Below are positions 60,055 through 64,000 of a stretch of 64,000 nucleotides of DNA, one piece after another. The position numbers and the translations under genes were made by a program. Source of the DNA: Bradyrhizobium sp. JYMT SZCCT0428 (GTDB lineage Bacteria; Pseudomonadota; Alphaproteobacteria; Rhizobiales; Xanthobacteraceae); assembly GCF_018131075.1 (NCBI RefSeq), contig NZ_JAFCLS010000005.1, positions 124,001 through 188,000 of the forward strand, given 5' to 3'. Below the pieces are notes generated by a model. It searched no databases. It saw nothing but the letters and a program-made list of their open reading frames with translations, and had not been told where the DNA came from. Numbering within the stretch: the first letter of the stretch is position 1; every line of letters begins with the position of its first letter.

Positions 60055-60780
60055 ATGTCCAGAGTTGCGGTGGTGACCGGTGGAACGCGAGGCATAGGAG
60101 AGGCGATCTCGATTGCGCTGAAGGCGGCGGGCTACCAGGTGGCTGCGAGCTATGCCGGCAACGATGCGGCGGCCGCGAAGTTCAAGAGCGAGACCGGCAT
60201 CAACGCCTACAAATGGGACGTGTCGAGCTACGACGCCTGCGTCGCAGGCCTCAAGCAGGTCGAGGCCGATCTGGGCCCGGTGGACGTTCTGGTCAATAAC
60301 GCTGGAATCACCAAGGACGGCATGTTCCACAAGATGACGCCGGACCAATGGTACGCGGTCATCAACACCAACCTGAACTCGCTGTTCAACATGACGAGGC
60401 CGGTGTGGGAGGGAATGCGCGAACGCAAATTCGGCCGCGTGATCTGCATCTCCTCGATCAACGGCCAGAAGGGCCAGATGGGCCAGGTCAATTATTCCGC
60501 CGCCAAGGCGGGTGACATGGGGTTTGTGAAGGCGCTGGCCCAGGAGGGAGCTCGCTCCGGCATTACCGTCAACACCATCTGTCCCGGCTACATCGCCACC
60601 GAGATGGTCAAGGCGATCAGCCCGGAGATCGTGGCCAAGAACATCCTTCCCCAGATCCCGGTCGGCCGTCTGGGCGAACCGCACGAGATCGCGCGAACGG
60701 TGCTGTTCCTGGCATCCGACGATGCCGGCTTCATCACGGGCTCGACGATATCCGCCAACGGCGGCCAGAGCATGGTCTGA
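60055..60780 (+). CDS. phaB: Acetoacetyl-CoA reductase
   Basis: A 241-residue SDR that reduces acetoacetyl-CoA to (R)-3-hydroxybutyryl-CoA, using NADPH in known PhaB enzymes. Motifs are VVTGGTRGIGEAISIALKAA, LVNNAGITKDGMFHKMTPDQ, catalytic SSINGQKGQMGQVNYSAAKA (Ser, Tyr, Lys) and SANGGQSMV at the end. This pattern is PhaB rather than FabG. It follows phaA on the same strand with tandem hairpins between; AGGAGGAG precedes ATG 60055. Confidence 0.95.
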   Translation: MSRVAVVTGGTRGIGEAISIALKAAGYQVAASYAGNDAAAAKFKSETGINAYKWDVSSYDACVAGLKQVEADLGPVDVLVNNAGITKDGMFHKMTPDQWYAVINTNLNSLFNMTRPVWEGMRERKFGRVICISSINGQKGQMGQVNYSAAKAGDMGFVKALAQEGARSGITVNTICPGYIATEMVKAISPEIVAKNILPQIPVGRLGEPHEIARTVLFLASDDAGFITGSTISANGGQSMV

Positions 60781-60789
60781 GGCACCGCC

Positions 60790-61191
60790 ATGTCGATGCA
60801 GCCACAAGGGGATCTGACGACGCGAACGCTCGCCATGCCTGCGGATGCAAATCCGAGCGGCGATATCTTCGGTGGCTGGGTGCTTTCCCAGATGGATATC
60901 GCGGGTGGCATCCATGCCGGCCAGTGCGCGCAGGGGCGTGTCGCGACGGTCGCGATCGAGGCGATGCATTTCATCAAGCCGGTCCATGTCGGGGATGTCC
61001 AGTGCGTGTACGCGTCGCCGGAGCGTGTGGGGCGTACGTCGGTGGCGGTCCGCCTGCAGGCCTGGGCGTTGCGCCGCCGCCTGGGGGATCGCGTCAAGGT
61101 GACGGAAGGCATCTTTACATTCGTTGCACTCGACGCCGAAGGGCGACCGGTGCCGATCGGGTCCGATCGACAAGCGGAAGCATCGCAGTAA
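60790..61191 (+). CDS. Acyl-CoA thioesterase, YciA-type hotdog protein
   Basis: A 133-residue hotdog-fold protein. NPSGDIFGGWVLSQMDIAGG carries the conserved Asn, Gly-Asp and Gly-Gly-Trp of YciA/acyl-CoA thioesterases; AIEAMHFIKPVHVGDVQCVY is the second landmark. It hydrolyses acyl-CoA, and may relieve CoA sequestration when acetyl- and hydroxybutyryl-CoA accumulate. It begins 9 bases after phaB and is followed 21 bases later by the phasin, so it is probably part of the PHB operon. Confidence 0.88.
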   Translation: MSMQPQGDLTTRTLAMPADANPSGDIFGGWVLSQMDIAGGIHAGQCAQGRVATVAIEAMHFIKPVHVGDVQCVYASPERVGRTSVAVRLQAWALRRRLGDRVKVTEGIFTFVALDAEGRPVPIGSDRQAEASQ

Positions 61192-61212
61192 CCACCAATG
61201 AAGGAGAGGGAA

Positions 61213-61635
61213 ATGTCCGACGGCAAATCGAAGGCAAGCGATACTGACTGGGGCCTCCCCGGGTTCGACTTCGCCAAGCTCATCGAATCCTGCCAGATCA
61301 GCGGCGTTGACATGATGTCGTTGATCGACATGGAGAAGAACATCGACGCGCTCACCGAGGTCAATCGTTCGGCATATGAGAGCTGGCGAAACCTGATGGC
61401 ACGGCAGACCGAGGTTTTCCAGGAAACCATGAAGGCGATCGCCGCCGAGGCAAGCAACGAAACCGCAACCGGCCGCCGTACTGAAATCGCCCGGCAGGGA
61501 TTCGAGCAAGCTCTCGCCAACATGCGCCAGCTCGCCGAGACCGCGACCGAGTCCCAGAAGCAGACGATCGAGATACTGCGCCAGCGCTTCGAGGAAGGGA
61601 TGGCCGCGATGCGCGTCCGTGGCGGAAGCGCCTGA
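61213..61635 (+). CDS. Phasin-family PHB granule protein
   Basis: A 140-residue, mostly helical protein without signal peptide: LPGFDFAKLIESCQISGVDM, then VNRSAYESWRNLMARQTEVF and RQGFEQALANMRQLAETATE. The amphipathic repeats and the NRSAYE...MARQTE pattern are those of PhaP-type phasins that coat polyhydroxybutyrate granules. ATG 61213 has AAGGAGAGGG before it; the frame also opens at 61198, which would swallow that ribosome binding site. It links this cluster to PHB storage; no phaC or phaR is in the window. Confidence 0.85.
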   Translation: MSDGKSKASDTDWGLPGFDFAKLIESCQISGVDMMSLIDMEKNIDALTEVNRSAYESWRNLMARQTEVFQETMKAIAAEASNETATGRRTEIARQGFEQALANMRQLAETATESQKQTIEILRQRFEEGMAAMRVRGGSA

Positions 61636-61705
61636 GAGCCGCCGGCTGAACAAAAGCAGGAGAGGGGCGCATCCGCCTCTCGAACCAAGAGCAAAATCGG
61701 GGAAT

Positions 61706-63985
61706 ATGATGGATCAGGATCTGAGGGAAGCCGCACTCGAATATCATCGCCTGCCGAGGCCGGGGAAGATCTCCGTTGTGCCGACGACGTCGATGGCGAC
61801 GCAGCGCGATCTGTCGCTCGCATATTCACCCGGGGTGGCCGAACCTTGCATGGCCATTGCCAAGGACCCGTTGCAGGCGGATGAGCTGACCGCGCGCAGC
61901 AACCTTGTGGCCGTCATCACCAACGGCACCGCCGTGCTCGGTCTCGGCAATATCGGCCCCTTGGCGGGCAAGCCGGTGATGGAGGGCAAGGCGTGCCTGT
62001 TCAAGAAGTTCGCCGGGATCGACGTGTTCGATATCGAGCTCGCCGAGGAGGATCCTGATGCGCTGATCGAGACGATCGCCAGGATGGAGCCGACCTTCGG
62101 CGGCATCAACCTGGAGGACATCAAGGCGCCGGAATGCTTCTACATCGAGCAGAAGCTGCGCGAGCGTATGAAGATTCCGGTCTTTCACGACGACCAGCAC
62201 GGCACCGCGATCATCGCGGCGGCGGCGATCCTCAACGGGCTAAAGCTGGTCAAGAAGGACATCGCGGACGTCAAGCTGGTTTGCTCCGGCGCCGGCGCCG
62301 CCGCGCTGGCCTGTCTCGATCTCATCGTCAGCCTCGGATTGCCGCAGGATTGCATCATCGTGACCGACGCGAAGGGCGTGGTCTACGCCGGTCGCACCGA
62401 AGGCATGGACGACAACAAGGCGCGCTATGCCGTGAAGACGGAGGCACGAAAGCTGGACCAGATCATCCACGATGCCGACATTTTTCTCGGCCTGTCGGCC
62501 GGCAATGTGCTCACGCCCGACATGGTCAAGAAGATGGCGCGAGATCCCCTGATCTTCGCCATGGCCAACCCAATACCCGAAATCATGCCGGAGGCCGCGC
62601 TGGCGGTTCGCCCCGATGCGATCATCGGGACGGGGCGATCGGACTACCCCAACCAGATCAACAACGTCCTGTGCTTTCCATTCATCTTCAGGGGCGCGCT
62701 GGACTGTGGAGCGACCACGATCAACGAGGAGATGAAGCTCGCGACGGTCCGTGCGTTGGCGGATCTGGCCATGGCGGAAGTGCCCGAGGTGGTGGCTGCT
62801 GCGTATAAAGGGGAGAATCTTCGCTTCGGCCGCGACTATCTGATTCCAAAGCCGCTTGACCCGCGCCTCATCGAGGTCGTTGCACCGGCCGTAGCCAAGG
62901 CCGCTGCCGACAGCGGCGTCGCGAAGCGCCCGATCACCGACATGGAAGCCTATCGCCAGCAGCTGAGCCGCTTCGTCTACCAATCCGGCAACGCAATGCA
63001 GCCGGTATTCTCCGTGGCAAAGGGAAGCGGCAAGTCTCTCCTGCTGGCGGAAGGCGAGGACGAGCGCGTGCTGCGCGCGGCACAGGTGATCGTTGACGAG
63101 AGGGTTGCAAAACCGCTGCTTCTCGGCCGGCCTTCGACCATCGAGGAGCGGATCAAGGCGTTCGGTCTCCGGCTCACGCCGGGCAAAGACTGCGAGATCA
63201 TCGATCCGCACGATGCGCAGGTCTATTCCAAATGTGCCGACGTGTACCATGTGCGCAGGAAGCGCGATGGCGTGTCGGCCGCGCTGCCGCTGTCTGAGAC
63301 GCGGGGCAACGCGACGGTGCTCGCGTCGATCCTGCTCGAGAGGGGCGTCGGCGACGCGATGCTGTGCGGGGTGATTGGAAGGACCTCCGATCACCTGGCC
63401 GCCATACGCAACGTGATTGGGAAGCGGGAGGACGTGCGGACGCTTGCCGTGATGCAGATGCTCATTCTCCCGCAGCATCAGCTGTTCATTTGCGATACCC
63501 ACTGCAATCTCAATCCGACTGCCGAGCAGGTCGCCGACATCGCATTGTTGGCGGCGGCCGAGGTCAGGCGGTTTGGCATCGCGCCGAGGGTGGCGCTGTT
63601 GTCGCATTCGAGCTTCGGCAGCTCGGCCGTTCCGGAAGCGCACAAGATGCGGGAGGCGCGCACGATCATTCGCGAACGATCGCCCGATCTGGCCGTGGAA
63701 GGCGAGATGCGCGGGGATGCCGCGCTGTCGCAGTCGGTACTCGATCACGAGTTTCCCGATTCCGGCTTCGTCGGTCCGGCGAATGTACTGGTCATGCCGA
63801 ATCTCGACGCCGCCAACATCTCCTACAATTTGTTGCGGATGGCCGCGGGCCAGGGGCTGACCGTGGGCGGCATTCTGCTCGGAGCGGCAAAGCCGGCCCA
63901 TATCCTTACGCCATCGTCCACGGTGCGGCGCATTGTGAACATGGCTGCCGTCGCGATCGCAGACGCCGTCTCCGAGCGAGCCTGA
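61706..63985 (+). CDS. maeB: NADP-dependent malic enzyme with C-terminal phosphotransacetylase-like domain
   Basis: A 759-residue MaeB-type enzyme: oxidative decarboxylation of malate to pyruvate with NADPH formation. The malic domain (residues about 15-440) has [49 protein letters not shown] and [15 protein letters not shown]. Residues about 450-755 resemble phosphotransacetylase ([36 protein letters not shown]) and act in regulation by acetyl-CoA in known members. ATG 61706 is followed by a second ATG at 61709. It ends the C4-dicarboxylate-to-PHB island and could feed pyruvate to AceEF-Lpd and NADPH to PhaB. Confidence 0.95.
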   Translation: MMDQDLREAALEYHRLPRPGKISVVPTTSMATQRDLSLAYSPGVAEPCMAIAKDPLQADELTARSNLVAVITNGTAVLGLGNIGPLAGKPVMEGKACLFKKFAGIDVFDIELAEEDPDALIETIARMEPTFGGINLEDIKAPECFYIEQKLRERMKIPVFHDDQHGTAIIAAAAILNGLKLVKKDIADVKLVCSGAGAAALACLDLIVSLGLPQDCIIVTDAKGVVYAGRTEGMDDNKARYAVKTEARKLDQIIHDADIFLGLSAGNVLTPDMVKKMARDPLIFAMANPIPEIMPEAALAVRPDAIIGTGRSDYPNQINNVLCFPFIFRGALDCGATTINEEMKLATVRALADLAMAEVPEVVAAAYKGENLRFGRDYLIPKPLDPRLIEVVAPAVAKAAADSGVAKRPITDMEAYRQQLSRFVYQSGNAMQPVFSVAKGSGKSLLLAEGEDERVLRAAQVIVDERVAKPLLLGRPSTIEERIKAFGLRLTPGKDCEIIDPHDAQVYSKCADVYHVRRKRDGVSAALPLSETRGNATVLASILLERGVGDAMLCGVIGRTSDHLAAIRNVIGKREDVRTLAVMQMLILPQHQLFICDTHCNLNPTAEQVADIALLAAAEVRRFGIAPRVALLSHSSFGSSAVPEAHKMREARTIIRERSPDLAVEGEMRGDAALSQSVLDHEFPDSGFVGPANVLVMPNLDAANISYNLLRMAAGQGLTVGGILLGAAKPAHILTPSSTVRRIVNMAAVAIADAVSERA

Positions 63986-64000
63986 CCGGGAAGACGCGCG

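Noticed and set aside
58738..61653. A 971-codon open frame on the minus strand opposite phaA, phaB, the thioesterase and the phasin
   Set aside because: It is antisense to four well-supported genes, has shadow-frame composition (many Arg, His, Asp, Gly) and no recognisable domain. High GC produces such long antisense frames.
63050..63985. A separate phosphate acetyltransferase gene
   Set aside because: The phosphotransacetylase-like segment is in frame with, and part of, the MaeB-type malic enzyme, which always carries this domain.
1..64000. tRNA, rRNA, CRISPR arrays, insertion sequences, integrases, phage or toxin-antitoxin genes
   Set aside because: Read for on both strands and not seen. 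A tRNA or small RNA could still be missed by eye; a covariance-model scan would decide.

Overview
This is high-GC (about 63-65%) DNA from an alphaproteobacterium, most likely Bradyrhizobium or a close relative in the Nitrobacteraceae. The basis is the density of ABC amino-acid importers and catabolic clusters, the C4-dicarboxylate/PHB gene set, and a structured intergenic repeat at 33.77-34.31 kb that resembles one I remember from Bradyrhizobium genomes. No rRNA, tRNA, CRISPR array, IS element, integrase or phage gene was seen. The window is a chain of metabolic islands.

0-9 kb: a truncated unknown gene and an M20 amidohydrolase. An aldo/keto reductase and a lactonase-type amidohydrolase follow, like the first two steps of non-phosphorylative L-fucose oxidation. 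A minus-strand polyol operon holds a zinc dehydrogenase, a SorC regulator broken by one frameshift, and an FGGY pentulokinase. The gap after it carries a relic of a wax-ester synthase/DGAT gene.

9-26 kb: an MFS permease, then what looks like a lysine/pipecolate catabolic island. It has an aminotransferase, an ALDH7-type aminoadipate-semialdehyde dehydrogenase, a LysR regulator, an AmaA-like FAD oxidase, a Liv-type importer whose two permeases are fused, an XRE-cupin regulator and an ornithine cyclodeaminase/ketimine reductase. It ends with a 1105-residue molybdopterin oxidoreductase fused to a complete phthalate-dioxygenase-reductase-like electron-transfer module.

26-34 kb: a ugpBAE-like importer without its ATPase, overlapping a glycerophosphodiester phosphodiesterase, a Tat-exported PhoD phosphatase, an inositol-monophosphatase homologue lacking one metal ligand, and an intact SorC regulator. 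The folded repeat follows.

34-48.5 kb: a long minus-strand catabolic operon: two tandem duplicated substrate-binding proteins, a Liv-type transporter with a permease-ATPase fusion, PrpD, a hydroxyacid dehydrogenase, CMD, two SDRs, a GntR regulator and an orphan TctC protein. A second PrpD and a second CMD are transcribed divergently.

48.6-64 kb: a central-carbon island: lipA, an AceE-type pyruvate dehydrogenase operon (aceE-aceF-lpd) with a good sigma-54 promoter and an 18-bp perfect palindrome in its leader, a TAXI protein, dctA, phaA, phaB, a YciA-type thioesterase, a phasin and maeB. Together they form a route from imported C4-dicarboxylate through malate, pyruvate and acetyl-CoA to polyhydroxybutyrate, lacking only the PHA synthase and steps of the general TCA cycle.
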